From the NCBI RefSeq assembly GCF_049846925.1, contig NZ_JBNCMT010000011.1, positions 1-64,000 of the forward strand: a stretch of 64,000 nt of DNA. The letters are read 5' to 3'. A program made the position numbers and the translations under genes. The stretch's first letter is position 1. Each line of letters opens with the position of its first letter. Shown piece by piece: positions 50,461 to 58,842 of this stretch. This stretch comes from Brevibacillus_H sp049846925. GTDB taxonomy: Bacteria; Bacillota; Bacilli; Brevibacillales; Brevibacillaceae. The notes beneath the pieces were generated by a model. It was not told where the DNA came from. It did not search any database and was given only the letters and a program-made list of their open reading frames with translations.

Positions 50461-51822
50461 ATGGGAATAGGTAAAAAACTGTTCTTCTCCTTCCTCGCAG
50501 TTATTGGAATACACCTGCTCACCTATCACTTGATCTTCAAAGACATGATTGTTGAACAGATCAAAACGGACCGCCATGAACAGTTCATTCAAGAGATGGA
50601 AGCAGCTAAACTCGTTCGATTCAATCAATTGATGCGCAACAGCGTATTTAAGGATCCCATCGAGGTAAAAGAGTTAGGTGAGCAATTGCCGGAAGACATG
50701 ATGTACCGTGTGACAGTCTATGATGCCAATAACAACAAGCTGTTTTCCAAGCCTTCACAAGCCTATAGGCTGAAACAAACCGGAAAAAAAATTATTGCCG
50801 AGTACCATTTTCAGCATGAACCGCCGAATCAGGGCAAAACAGTCATTGAATTTTTCACCGATGATTACGACATCCTCGCTTCAAAAGGGGTGTCGATGGC
50901 TATCACCTATATTTACGCCAGTATCATTTTGATTGGTGCTGTGCTCATCTTCATCCTGATTCGCTGGATTCTCAAGCCTGTAAATGAGCTGACTCGTGTG
51001 ACACAGGATATCAAGGAAGGAAAGCGGAATGTTGCCTTCTCCTATCGCGGAAACGATGAATTCGGCCAACTGTTTCGCTACTTCCAGGACATGGTGAGTG
51101 AGCTTCGTTTCTCAGAAGAGCGACAACACGAAATCATTTCGGCGATCGCCCACGATTTCCGCACCCCGTTAACAACGATCAAAGGCTATGCTTCTTTTAT
51201 CAAAACGGGCAGGGTGACTGATCTGGAGAAGATCAAGGATCGCATGAATAAAATGGAGGAAAAAGCATCTGATCTGGAGCGGCTTTTGGACGAGCTCCAG
51301 GATTTCAGCCAATACAGTAATGAGCTTCCGCTTACCTATAGCAGAATTCACGTTCATACGTTTTTGCACAGCATTATCGAGGATTATATGGAGAAAACAC
51401 GGGAAGCCAATCTTGCACTACGCTGGAAAATCCGGGTGTCGGACAAGCTTTTCGTTGAAGGTGATCAGCAAAAGCTCAGGCGTGTGATGCAAAATCTTCT
51501 CAATAATGCGATTTACTACAACAAGCCGGATGGTTCCATTCTGCTTACTTGCGATCAACGGGAACGTCACATCGAAATTTCAGTTATTGACAAGGGCGAA
51601 GGGATTTCTGACGATGAGATTCAGAAGATTTTTACCAAATTCTTTCGGGCAGAAAAATCTCGGAACCGGAACAGCGGTGGTACTGGTTTGGGTCTTACCA
51701 TCGCCCAAAGCATCATCCAGCGACACGGTGGAACGATTTCAGTTACCAGTCAGGCAGGCGAAGGCAGCTGCTTCTCCATTACAATCCCAACCATCCGTGA
51801 TGATTCTCCAAAAACTTTATAG
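50461..51822 (+). CDS. EnvZ-type sensor histidine kinase
   Basis: A 453-residue membrane kinase: first helix at about 6-24, extracytoplasmic domain of about 120 residues, second helix at about 148-170, HAMP linker, HisKA with the phosphorylated His in AIAHDFRTPLTT, and HATPase_c with NLLNNAIYYN, DKGEGIS and GGTGLGLTI. It starts at the base after the response regulator stop codon and forms a two-component system with it. The family was not recognised more closely. Confidence 0.94.
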   Translation: MGIGKKLFFSFLAVIGIHLLTYHLIFKDMIVEQIKTDRHEQFIQEMEAAKLVRFNQLMRNSVFKDPIEVKELGEQLPEDMMYRVTVYDANNNKLFSKPSQAYRLKQTGKKIIAEYHFQHEPPNQGKTVIEFFTDDYDILASKGVSMAITYIYASIILIGAVLIFILIRWILKPVNELTRVTQDIKEGKRNVAFSYRGNDEFGQLFRYFQDMVSELRFSEERQHEIISAIAHDFRTPLTTIKGYASFIKTGRVTDLEKIKDRMNKMEEKASDLERLLDELQDFSQYSNELPLTYSRIHVHTFLHSIIEDYMEKTREANLALRWKIRVSDKLFVEGDQQKLRRVMQNLLNNAIYYNKPDGSILLTCDQRERHIEISVIDKGEGISDDEIQKIFTKFFRAEKSRNRNSGGTGLGLTIAQSIIQRHGGTISVTSQAGEGSCFSITIPTIRDDSPKTL

Positions 51823-51912
51823 ATGTTTATGAACATTTAACGAAACTTTTAGAAATGATTGTTACACTTACCAATAAGTAGTACTGCTTTTACGTGTAAA
51901 CACCCTACTTTC

Positions 51913-51958
51913 GTATCATTCTGGCGAGTCGAGACGCACAGAAATGATACTTTTTTTT
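51913..51958 (+). terminator. Terminator of the two-component operon
   Basis: GTATCATTCTG and CAGAAATGATAC form a long stem with one bulge, followed by eight Ts. Confidence 0.85.
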
Positions 51959-51960
51959 GT

Positions 51961-52001
51961 AAAAAAGCGACTTCCTTAGTAGCCTGGATAGTCGCTTTTT
52001 T
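51961..52001. terminator. Bidirectional terminator overlapping the SDR stop codon
   Basis: AAAAAAGCGACT and AGTCGCTTTTTT flank a 17-nt loop holding the SDR stop codon; on the minus strand it ends the lipid operon. Confidence 0.8.
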
Positions 52002-52755
52002 CCGGCTTATGCCATTGGACGGCACGCTTGCCATTGATCCCGAATACGGTTCCTGATTTTTCTTCTGAGGTTATGAGCCATTTCACGAATTCGGCAACCT
52101 CCTCTGATGTGCCAATCTTCCAGTAGTCAGGTAATGACTCTCCCCGTTCAGTGGCTTGTTGCATGGCACGCTCCACATGTGGTCTCGTCATATCAGTAAG
52201 AGCAGCGGGTGCTACCGCATGAAAACGAATGCCGATTCGGCTGCATTCGGCGGCCCACGTATATGTCATGGCAAGAATGGCTCCCTTGGCTGCCGCGTAG
52301 TTAATTTGTCCAACTGTACCAAGCAGTCCGGCAGTGGAAATCATATTGATGACAACACCACCGTGCCCTGTTTGCTTGCAGTGAGTGATAAAGGCTTGTG
52401 TGCAGGAAAAAGTCCCTTTGGCATGAACATTCATCACCATGTCCCACTCTTCTTCACTCATATGGTGAGTCATGCGATCAGCAACAATTCCCGCATTGTT
52501 AATCAAGTAGTCAACTCGTCCAAATTCAGTGAGAGCCGTATCAATCAATTGACGGCCCGTTGCCAGCTCTTCTACTCGACCGACTACACCAATTGCTCTT
52601 TTCCTCTCTCGGTTCAGCCTCTTAACTACTTCGTTTACTTTTTCTTCATTCGTTCCATTAATGACGACGTTCACTCCTGAATGAGCAAACAATTCAGCAA
52701 TCGCTAAACCAATACCCCTCGTTGAACCTGTAATGATTGCTACGTGATTTTGCAT
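51976..52755 (-). CDS. Short-chain dehydrogenase/reductase (FabG-like)
   Basis: A 259-residue SDR with TGSTRGIG (nucleotide loop), NNAG, and the catalytic Ser-Tyr-Lys set in ISTAGLLGTVGQINYAAAKGA (Y-x3-K; landmarks STAG and YAAAK). The fold and the lipid-type neighbours suggest a beta-ketoacyl or 3-hydroxyacyl-CoA/ACP reductase. It is the last gene of the operon with thiolase, acyl-CoA ligase and MaoC hydratase. The start is 10 nt after the MaoC gene end. Confidence 0.88.
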   Translation of the reverse strand: MQNHVAIITGSTRGIGLAIAELFAHSGVNVVINGTNEEKVNEVVKRLNRERKRAIGVVGRVEELATGRQLIDTALTEFGRVDYLINNAGIVADRMTHHMSEEEWDMVMNVHAKGTFSCTQAFITHCKQTGHGGVVINMISTAGLLGTVGQINYAAAKGAILAMTYTWAAECSRIGIRFHAVAPAALTDMTRPHVERAMQQATERGESLPDYWKIGTSEEVAEFVKWLITSEEKSGTVFGINGKRAVQWHKPEKSDYPGY

Positions 52756-52765
52756 CTGGCACTCT

Positions 52766-53593
52766 CTACTCCTTTTTGGCTACTTGAAGATCTGCAACAA
52801 AAACCAGTTTTTCCTTCCCTTTTTCGAATCCGATAAGCTGGTAATTGCCTGCGGTCGAAGTGGAGGCGTAACACAGCGTATCTCCAGCGAACAGTGGCCC
52901 GACAAACTGGATACGGAGCTGAAGAAGAGTTTCACTATCAGCTACATGCTGGAAGTAATGACTCAGCGAACGGCCGACGCTGTACATCCCATGAGCCAGT
53001 ACGTGAGGATACCCCGCCGTCACTGCAACTTGTTTGTCCAGATGAATGGCTTGTCTGTCACCAGATGCATCGGCAAATTGGCGAATTTGGTCAGCCGTAA
53101 CCAGCTCTTCCCAGACAGGTTTTTGATTTGTCGGCAGTTTTTGCGTCTGCACCGCTGGCATCGTTTTTTTTGCCACAACACCATCCGGCACCGGCGAAGG
53201 TATGTAGAGAACCGTGTCTGCGTCCCACACTCTTTTTCCCTCTCGATTCCCTGACAATCGGTGAGTTGCCGATAGAAATGTTTTGCCGCTTTTTGTTTCC
53301 TGATAAGAAAGATGAGTGCATTCAATCCAGCAATCATATGCCTGATCAAGCTGGAGAGGCTCATAGTAAGTAACACTCTGCTCCCGAAGAATTTGGGGAA
53401 GTATACAGGCTGAAAGCCATTCAGGATACGCTTTTTGCCAGAAAGTCACGGGCAGTGTAGGTGCAATTCTCGACTGTCCAGCCCACCTGACTGAATTGTG
53501 GAACAAGCGTACAGATTCAGCTTCAAGCTTTACTTTGAATACAGGGGTTCGTAAGCCTGCATGGATTTGACTCAGATCATGACCGTTATCCAT
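52766..53593 (-). CDS. MaoC-like hydratase/dehydratase (double hot-dog type)
   Basis: A 275-residue protein. The C-terminal half has the hot-dog hydratase motif FADASGDRQAIHLD...GYPHVLAHGMYS, with the Asp/His pair used in enoyl-CoA hydration. The N-terminal half looks like a second, degenerate hot-dog domain, as in fungal and actinobacterial hydratase-2 proteins. It likely hydrates enoyl-thioesters or dehydrates 3-hydroxyacyl-thioesters. The ATG overlaps the stop codon of the ligase gene by 8 nt and follows GGAAGGAGG. Confidence 0.85.
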   Translation of the reverse strand: MDNGHDLSQIHAGLRTPVFKVKLEAESVRLFHNSVRWAGQSRIAPTLPVTFWQKAYPEWLSACILPQILREQSVTYYEPLQLDQAYDCWIECTHLSYQETKSGKTFLSATHRLSGNREGKRVWDADTVLYIPSPVPDGVVAKKTMPAVQTQKLPTNQKPVWEELVTADQIRQFADASGDRQAIHLDKQVAVTAGYPHVLAHGMYSVGRSLSHYFQHVADSETLLQLRIQFVGPLFAGDTLCYASTSTAGNYQLIGFEKGKEKLVFVADLQVAKKE

Positions 53594-55094
53594 GGATTCT
53601 GCCTCCTTCCTCCAACCATTGCTTGCGCAGGGTTCGCTTGTCAACTTTACCCGTTGAACCAAGTGGCAACTGATTGTGTATCCAGTAGAGATCTGGATGA
53701 CGGGATTGAGGAAGCAGCTTCGCTATAGGCGTGTGGAAAATAAAATCGGAACGGGTGTACACACCGTACTTGATCCGCTCAATACATTGGTTGTTCAGCA
53801 CAAGCACTGCAACGATTTTTTCCCCTAATTGCGCATCCGGCATGCCAAAAACAGCAACATCCTCTGCCCAGTCAAATTGCCGGATTTTCTGTTCAATTTC
53901 CAATGGATAGATGTTTACTCCACCTCGAATGATCAATTCCTGCTTACGTCCTGTCAGGTAAAGATACCCTTCCTCATCCAAATACCCTACATCACCAACC
54001 GAGTAATAGCCATTCTGTGGCGTGATGAAATTTTCTACCTGTAGATGTCCATATCCCTGGGCAATCATTTCACTTCGAACGTAGACCTGACCGATACTTC
54101 CTGTAGGCAATACATGCCCTGTATCATCCATGATCATGATCTCGACCCCAGCGAAAGCTCTCCCTACACTGTCAGCATGAGCAATCTGTTCGGCCGGTGC
54201 GAGCAGGCTAACAAAACTAAGTTCAGCCGCTCCATAATACTCAAACAGTTTCCCATTCAGAAAGAGATCGATCCATTTTTGCTTTAAATCAACAGCCATC
54301 TTCGCACCAGCCGTTACGGTGGTAATCACTCTTTCTTGCAAGCGAGAAATCAATTCATCCTTGTTTTCCACAAATGCCAGCAGTTTAGCACACATCGCAG
54401 GAACCAGAAAAATCGAAGTAATCTCCGGATGTAACAGATGTTCAACCAGATGCTTCGTTGCATATCGAGGGAGAAGAACGACTGTCCCGCCTTGATCCAG
54501 CACTTGCAAGGCGGCAATTAACGAAGCTGAATAATGAAGAGGGCCTGGAATCAATATCGTATCACCAACGCCGATCTCAAACGCTTCACTCATCCGCTCA
54601 AAGCTGGTTGTCCACGAGCGATGATTACGCAAAATGCCTTTTGGAGTGCCCGTCGAACCAGATGAAACTGCCATATAAAACAGATCATCGGGGGAAATCG
54701 TTCGTCGGATGGTTTCTGGTTGCGGTTGCGTGGCTGACATAATTGTCAGAGATGCACTTTCATCCCATATTTGATCCAACCCCAAGTGCTCCTTGTACTT
54801 ACCAAGCTCTTCAGCAGGCAAATCCGCTGGCAACGGAACTGCAATCGAATGAGCCAGCACAATCCCCAAAAAGTATGCCAGATAATCCGGATCGTTAGGC
54901 AACCAGATGCCAATCCTCTGATTTTTCTTCTGTTCTGACAGGAGGTAATCTGCTATCTTTTCAGCTCGTTCCACTAGTTGCCCATAGGTTATTCTCATAT
55001 CTCCCATGCTGATAGCTAGCTTGGAGGGATTGATTCTGGAGTGATGCAGAATTCCGTCCGTGATGGTTCGGTTTGGTAGATTTCTGTTTGTCAT
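53586..55094 (-). CDS. Acyl-CoA synthetase (AMP-forming, YhfT-like)
   Basis: A 502-residue ANL-superfamily ligase: SSGSTGTPKG (ATP/P-loop), YYGAAE (A5), GDVGYLDEEGYLYLTGR (A7-A8) and the C-terminal catalytic lysine in STGKVDKRTL. It activates a carboxylic acid, probably a fatty acid, to the CoA thioester. In B. subtilis the BirA-regulated yhfU-yhfT-yhfS operon encodes BioY, an acyl-CoA ligase and a thiolase, and this gene corresponds to yhfT. The start ATG overlaps the thiolase stop codon by one base (TGATG). Confidence 0.9.
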   Translation of the reverse strand: MTNRNLPNRTITDGILHHSRINPSKLAISMGDMRITYGQLVERAEKIADYLLSEQKKNQRIGIWLPNDPDYLAYFLGIVLAHSIAVPLPADLPAEELGKYKEHLGLDQIWDESASLTIMSATQPQPETIRRTISPDDLFYMAVSSGSTGTPKGILRNHRSWTTSFERMSEAFEIGVGDTILIPGPLHYSASLIAALQVLDQGGTVVLLPRYATKHLVEHLLHPEITSIFLVPAMCAKLLAFVENKDELISRLQERVITTVTAGAKMAVDLKQKWIDLFLNGKLFEYYGAAELSFVSLLAPAEQIAHADSVGRAFAGVEIMIMDDTGHVLPTGSIGQVYVRSEMIAQGYGHLQVENFITPQNGYYSVGDVGYLDEEGYLYLTGRKQELIIRGGVNIYPLEIEQKIRQFDWAEDVAVFGMPDAQLGEKIVAVLVLNNQCIERIKYGVYTRSDFIFHTPIAKLLPQSRHPDLYWIHNQLPLGSTGKVDKRTLRKQWLEEGGRIHG

Positions 55095-56272
55095 CAATCA
55101 TTCACTCTTTCGAATAATGCTGCGAGCCCAAGCCCTCCGCCAATTCCAAGCGTTGCAAGCCCGTACGCACTGTTGGCTCCATCAACTGAAGATGCCGCCA
55201 TGCCATGGGCCAAATGGGTAACCAGCACTGCTCCAGAAGCGCCATAGGGATGCCCAAGAGCAATCGCACCACCGTCCGGGTTCACACGGTCGATAGGCAG
55301 GCGTAATTCTCTGATACAGGCAAGCACCTGGGAGGCAAACGCTTCGTTGAATTCAATCCGTGTCAATTCTTCAGTCGTCACTCCTGTTTTGTCCAGCAGC
55401 CTGGTTACTGCAGGAATAGGACCTGCACCGAGAATCAGCGGGTCAATCCCCATCGAGACGGAGTCTACAAAACGAAGCAATGGAGTGATCCCGAGTTGCC
55501 TCGCCTTTTGCTCACTCATAATGACGGTCAGACAGGCCCCGTCATTAATTGGGCACGCATTCCCAGCAGTAACGGTCCCCCCTTGACGAAAAACGGGCCG
55601 AAGTGCCGCAAGTTTATCCATGTTGGTATCAGGGCGAGGACATTCATCCTGATCAACCATTCCTTGTAGTGTATCAATGGGGAGAATCAGTTTAGCAAAC
55701 GTTCCTCCCTGCATGGCCTGTACTGCCTTTTGATGGGAGCGAAGAGCCCACTCGTCTTGATCTGCTCGTGTGATCTGGAATTGTTCAGCTACATTCTCAG
55801 CTGCTTCTCCCATCTCTGGATCGCCGATATCATCTGGTGAAAACCTCGCCCTTCCAAACAAACGTGGTGGTTTGGCATAAAGGTTGCTGGGCTTCTCCAT
55901 TTTCCACGGAGCACGACTGGTACTCTCTACTCCGCCTGCCAAATAAATATCTCCCGCACCTGCCTGTACCATCCGACAAGCCAGGATGATTGCTTCCAAT
56001 CCGGCACCACATTGTCTGTCAACGGTCACTCCTGGCACATGCAAAGGTAATCCTGCCGTCAATGCTGCCAGACGAGCCAGATTGCCCCCTGGCCCAACCA
56101 CATTGCCGAGGATTACCTCATCAATTTGATTGGCATCCAATCTGCATTGACTGACAGCATCTTTGATGAGTGGTGCTATCAAATCTTCTGGCTCTGCATT
56201 TCTGAATACTCCCCCCATCTTCCCAATCGGGGTTCGTTTGGCATAAACAACTACAGGATTGGGTTTCACCAT
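55094..56272 (-). CDS. Thiolase family protein lacking the second catalytic cysteine (YhfS-like)
   Basis: A 392-residue protein of full thiolase length with nucleophile Cys88 (DRQCGAGLEA), the NEAFA motif and the catalytic His in GHPYGASG. The final CxG motif of thiolases is changed: the sequence reads ATLGIGGGLG, with Gly (codon GGA) at about residue 376 where the proton-shuttling Cys is expected. The reaction may therefore not be normal Claisen condensation or cleavage. It corresponds in context to B. subtilis yhfS. It is translationally coupled to the ligase gene. Confidence 0.88.
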   Translation of the reverse strand: MVKPNPVVVYAKRTPIGKMGGVFRNAEPEDLIAPLIKDAVSQCRLDANQIDEVILGNVVGPGGNLARLAALTAGLPLHVPGVTVDRQCGAGLEAIILACRMVQAGAGDIYLAGGVESTSRAPWKMEKPSNLYAKPPRLFGRARFSPDDIGDPEMGEAAENVAEQFQITRADQDEWALRSHQKAVQAMQGGTFAKLILPIDTLQGMVDQDECPRPDTNMDKLAALRPVFRQGGTVTAGNACPINDGACLTVIMSEQKARQLGITPLLRFVDSVSMGIDPLILGAGPIPAVTRLLDKTGVTTEELTRIEFNEAFASQVLACIRELRLPIDRVNPDGGAIALGHPYGASGAVLVTHLAHGMAASSVDGANSAYGLATLGIGGGLGLAALFERVND

Positions 56273-56306
56273 GGTTCACTTCCTCTCTAAAAGAAAAAGT
56301 CGTAGA

Positions 56307-56341
56307 AAAGAAAAAAGGCCTGCCAGATTAGCAAACCTTTT
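56307..56341 (-). terminator. Terminator between bioY and the thiolase gene
   Basis: On the minus strand AAAAGGTTTGC, loop, GCAGGCCTTTT (two G-T pairs) is followed by TTCTTTTC. It would allow bioY to be expressed above the downstream lipid genes. Confidence 0.75.
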
Positions 56342-56347
56342 CGGTCG

Positions 56348-56917
56348 TTACGCAACTTTCCGTTGATCATGAGCAGATTGATTGATTAACGGATAGGCAT
56401 TACGCATTCGAACCGCAATATAAGCGGCTGCCAATGCTTTTATTATATCACCTGGAATAAACATGATCGATTTGATCATCGCAGCTCCCACAGGGATATT
56501 AGTCAAAGCTGCCTGATATGGAACCCCAATCGCATAGACAATGATAATCCCACCTAGCACATTGAACAGAAATACTTTCCATGTACGAAGAGAATACCAA
56601 CTGCGCTCAACCAGAAAGCCAATGACAAAAGCAGCGATCGGCCAGCTTAACACCCATCCTCCACGAGCAGATGCGAATACACCGATTCCACCAGTGAAGC
56701 CCGACAAAAGTGGAGCACCAACAGCAACGAGAATGACAAATGCTCCGATGCTCAAGCCTCCCAATCTAGCACCCAATAAAGCACCAGCCAGCATGACTCC
56801 AAAGGTTTGGCCAGTAATTGCAATTTCATTGAAGAAGGGGAGTTGGATTCTGACCATGCCCAGCACCGCAACAAGCGCTATCATCAACGCTGCCATCACA
56901 AGGTTTCTTGTCGTCAT
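56348..56917 (-). CDS. bioY: Biotin ECF transporter S component BioY
   Basis: A 189-residue protein with about six helices. The BioY landmarks are MAALMIALVAVLG, the ITGQTFGVMLAGALLG loop and GGRxG-like GGIGVFASARGGWVLS. It binds and imports biotin, alone or with an ECF module. A BirA-type operator lies 70 bp upstream. AGGTGAACAG precedes the ATG. Confidence 0.95.
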   Translation of the reverse strand: MTTRNLVMAALMIALVAVLGMVRIQLPFFNEIAITGQTFGVMLAGALLGARLGGLSIGAFVILVAVGAPLLSGFTGGIGVFASARGGWVLSWPIAAFVIGFLVERSWYSLRTWKVFLFNVLGGIIIVYAIGVPYQAALTNIPVGAAMIKSIMFIPGDIIKALAAAYIAVRMRNAYPLINQSAHDQRKVA

Positions 56918-56985
56918 TTTCTGTTCACCTGTCCTTACCTGTTAGAAATAATTCCATTCTTACTGTAAGACAGGGGAGGGTTTTT

Positions 56986-57014
56986 TGTCAACTAAACAAC
57001 CGATTTAGTTAACA
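56986..57014. promoter_or_regulatory. BirA-type biotin operator overlapping the bioY promoter
   Basis: TGTCAAC-N15-GTTAACA is an inverted repeat that extends to TGTCAACTAAA / TTTAGTTAACA, the form of Firmicutes BirA sites (TGTTAAC-N14-16-GTTAACA). On the minus strand the inner half contains TTGACA, which would be the -35 hexamer of bioY with TACAGT 18 bp on, so BirA-biotinyl-AMP would block transcription. Confidence 0.85.
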
Positions 57015-57019
57015 TATAG

Positions 57020-57580
57020 TCAGACCGTTACCTTGACCAGTCGATGCAGTCTTTCAAGCGATTCAATCGAATGCTCGACAAGTCCTTGCATATCCTCTAT
57101 GTTGCCTTCGTCGATTTTCCGGTGAAAATCCAGTGTAATTCGATTTTTAAAGACTGCGGGTGGCCATTGCAACTGCTTGTGTTCGTCTAAGTGCGTGCTG
57201 ATTTCTTGTGTAATATGTGGGCGATGCCCCCAGATATCATTCAGGATTTTGGTAATCTTTTCAGTATCTTTTACCACATCCGTAATATGTAACGTGAAAT
57301 GGATGCATATCGTACATCCAATATGATCGGTGATTGATTGTTCCAACTGTTCACTAGCAATATCGGCCAAAGAAGTTTTCAGTTGGATTTGAGAAGTTAC
57401 CTTTTTGTCAGGATCAACTTCTTCACCCAAATAGAACTCTATGTGAAAATAACGGTGAAAAGTAGCTAGATCTACAACATCGGCTCGTGATAGTACCAGT
57501 ATTTCACCATCCAGATCACGATCGTAGACAGCTCCTTCCAAAACAACACGGATGTTGTCATAAACGATAGGGTGAAACAT
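57020..57580 (-). CDS. Conserved-type hypothetical protein (186 aa)
   Basis: A soluble protein without signal peptide or membrane helix. Its sequence is rich in charged residues and contains several histidines (CTICIHFTLHITD, HRPHITQEISTHLDEH). No domain was recognised. It lies just upstream of the BirA operator, on the same strand as bioY, so it is not in the bioY transcript start. AGAGGGG precedes the ATG. Confidence 0.7.
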   Translation of the reverse strand: MFHPIVYDNIRVVLEGAVYDRDLDGEILVLSRADVVDLATFHRYFHIEFYLGEEVDPDKKVTSQIQLKTSLADIASEQLEQSITDHIGCTICIHFTLHITDVVKDTEKITKILNDIWGHRPHITQEISTHLDEHKQLQWPPAVFKNRITLDFHRKIDEGNIEDMQGLVEHSIESLERLHRLVKVTV

Positions 57581-57728
57581 AACAATAATCCCCTCTCAAA
57601 CAATTCTTACCTCTTAGCATTGCCAAACACTTGCTTTTTTGCAAGTAGCAATTCTGTGGTAAACTAAACATCGAGAAACGAGATGTAAACATGAATGAAA
57701 TTTTAATGCACTGAGGTGCCTGCTGAAA

Positions 57729-58037
57729 ATGCTGATAGGTCTACTGATCATTGTTGCGATCATCTGGGAGATTTTCCACCGATTGAACCCCTTTCGCAAA
57801 CCTGACCCTCCCTACGAGGAATTGCTTCAGCAGATTCGCACATCTGACTGGTATCAGGAATTGGCAAAAGATGAATCGTATCGATACATACTAGAAAATG
57901 ATCCGAACGCTCGTGCCTTTTTTAGCGGAACGTATGAAGCACAACGCCTTTTGCAAAGTGAAGGATTTCAATTAGGACTGATTGATTATGTAAAAACACA
58001 AGCAAACCGTCCCGACTTAACTAAAAAAACCACCTAG
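57729..58037 (+). CDS. Small membrane-anchored protein (102 aa), unknown
   Basis: An N-terminal membrane helix (LIGLLIIVAIIWEIF) is followed by a cytosolic helical domain with YEELLQQIRTSDWYQELAKD and FFSGTYEAQRLLQSEGF. GAGGTG lies 10 nt before the ATG. The family was not recognised. It is convergent with the yhfH-like gene and shares its terminator. Confidence 0.65.
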   Translation: MLIGLLIIVAIIWEIFHRLNPFRKPDPPYEELLQQIRTSDWYQELAKDESYRYILENDPNARAFFSGTYEAQRLLQSEGFQLGLIDYVKTQANRPDLTKKTT

Positions 58038-58059
58038 TTCTGGAGAGAATTAAGTGGTT
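58026..58059. terminator. Terminator between convergent small genes
   Basis: AAACCAC and GTGGTTT flank a loop and are followed by CTTTCTC. The right arm overlaps the last codons of the yhfH-like gene. Confidence 0.65.
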
Positions 58060-58190
58060 TCTTTCTCTTGTTCATTTATGCAAGACACACATTCATTCAG
58101 ATACGACTCCGCTTGTTCTTCCATCTTCTCCCCACAAACACTACAAAATTTATCCGGGATGGCTTGATAGAAAACAGAGACTGCCCACAT
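58050..58190 (-). CDS. yhfH: YhfH-like small zinc-ribbon protein (46 aa)
   Basis: The product has two cysteine pairs, CSVC at residues 16-19 and CVSC at residues 34-37, in a short acidic protein that starts with a hydrophobic stretch (AVSVFYQAIPDKF). This fits the YhfH family of small Bacillales proteins, of unknown function. AGGGAG lies upstream of the ATG. Its length is the family's length. Confidence 0.75.
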   Translation of the reverse strand: MWAVSVFYQAIPDKFCSVCGEKMEEQAESYLNECVSCINEQEKETT

Positions 58191-58274
58191 ATCCCTTCAC
58201 TCCCTTGCATCAAAAGGTGTATGCAAGTAGTTTGTGGTGTTTGCAGATAAAGTATGCAAGAACACCCACCTGAC

Positions 58275-58312
58275 ACAAGCTATCGTTCGCGTCTGGCGGG
58301 GCCCCAAACTAA
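58275..58312 (+). repeat. Dispersed GC-rich intergenic repeat, copy 2
   Basis: ACAAGCTATCG...GGCGGGGCCCCAAACTAA, nearly the same as copy 1 at 22420-22457. It lies next to the terminator of the minus-strand gene at 58342, in the same arrangement as copy 1. Confidence 0.7.
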
Positions 58313-58313
58313 T

Positions 58314-58340
58314 AAAAAAACGGCTGCTCGCCGTTTTTTT
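58314..58340. terminator. Bidirectional terminator
   Basis: AAAAAAACGGC-TGCTC-GCCGTTTTTTT, just downstream of the minus-strand gene at 58342. Confidence 0.88.
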
Positions 58341-58341
58341 G

Positions 58342-58683
58342 CTACACTGCTTCGTAAATTTCTTCGTAACGCTTGCCAATTTCCTCATCGGACAATCCGA
58401 ACTCACGCATACGTTTGAACATCGCCTGAACCCAGATGTTGGAGCGTTCATTCATTTTTTGATATTTTTTCGCTTCTTTCGTGCGACGTTTTGCACGATC
58501 TTCTGAATTTGATTTGAGGTTGTCCAGGATGAACAACATTTTCATACTTTCATCTTCATTTAGCGTTTGCCAGTCTTTGCTGAGGTAATTGATAACTTCT
58601 TTATAGTACGAATCAAATTCCTCAAAGGAGATTTCTGTATCCATGCTGAGGTATTCTTTCATTTTGTCGAACAAGCTTTCCAT
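58342..58683 (-). CDS. Conserved-type hypothetical helical protein (113 aa)
   Basis: A soluble, mostly helical and highly charged protein beginning MESLFDKMKEYL. No motif was recognised. The start at 58683 follows a GGGAG/AGGCGG stretch; an upstream in-frame start would add unrelated residues. Terminator and repeat copy 2 follow. Confidence 0.7.
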   Translation of the reverse strand: MESLFDKMKEYLSMDTEISFEEFDSYYKEVINYLSKDWQTLNEDESMKMLFILDNLKSNSEDRAKRRTKEAKKYQKMNERSNIWVQAMFKRMREFGLSDEEIGKRYEEIYEAV

Positions 58684-58842
58684 TCCGCCTAACACTCCCT
58701 CAAAATTATCTGCACACAAGTGCTCGTTCTCATGCAAAAATGTATTGCCCACAAGCTAGTATATCAAAAATGCTCCAAATTGAGAAATCGAACCTTTACG
58801 ATTGCATCGGAACATGAAATGTTAGCATCAACGTAACAATAA

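Noticed and set aside
52784..53254. 156-codon plus-strand frame opposite the MaoC gene
   Set aside because: It is a shadow of a conserved minus-strand gene, with no start signal and low-complexity, cysteine-rich random composition.
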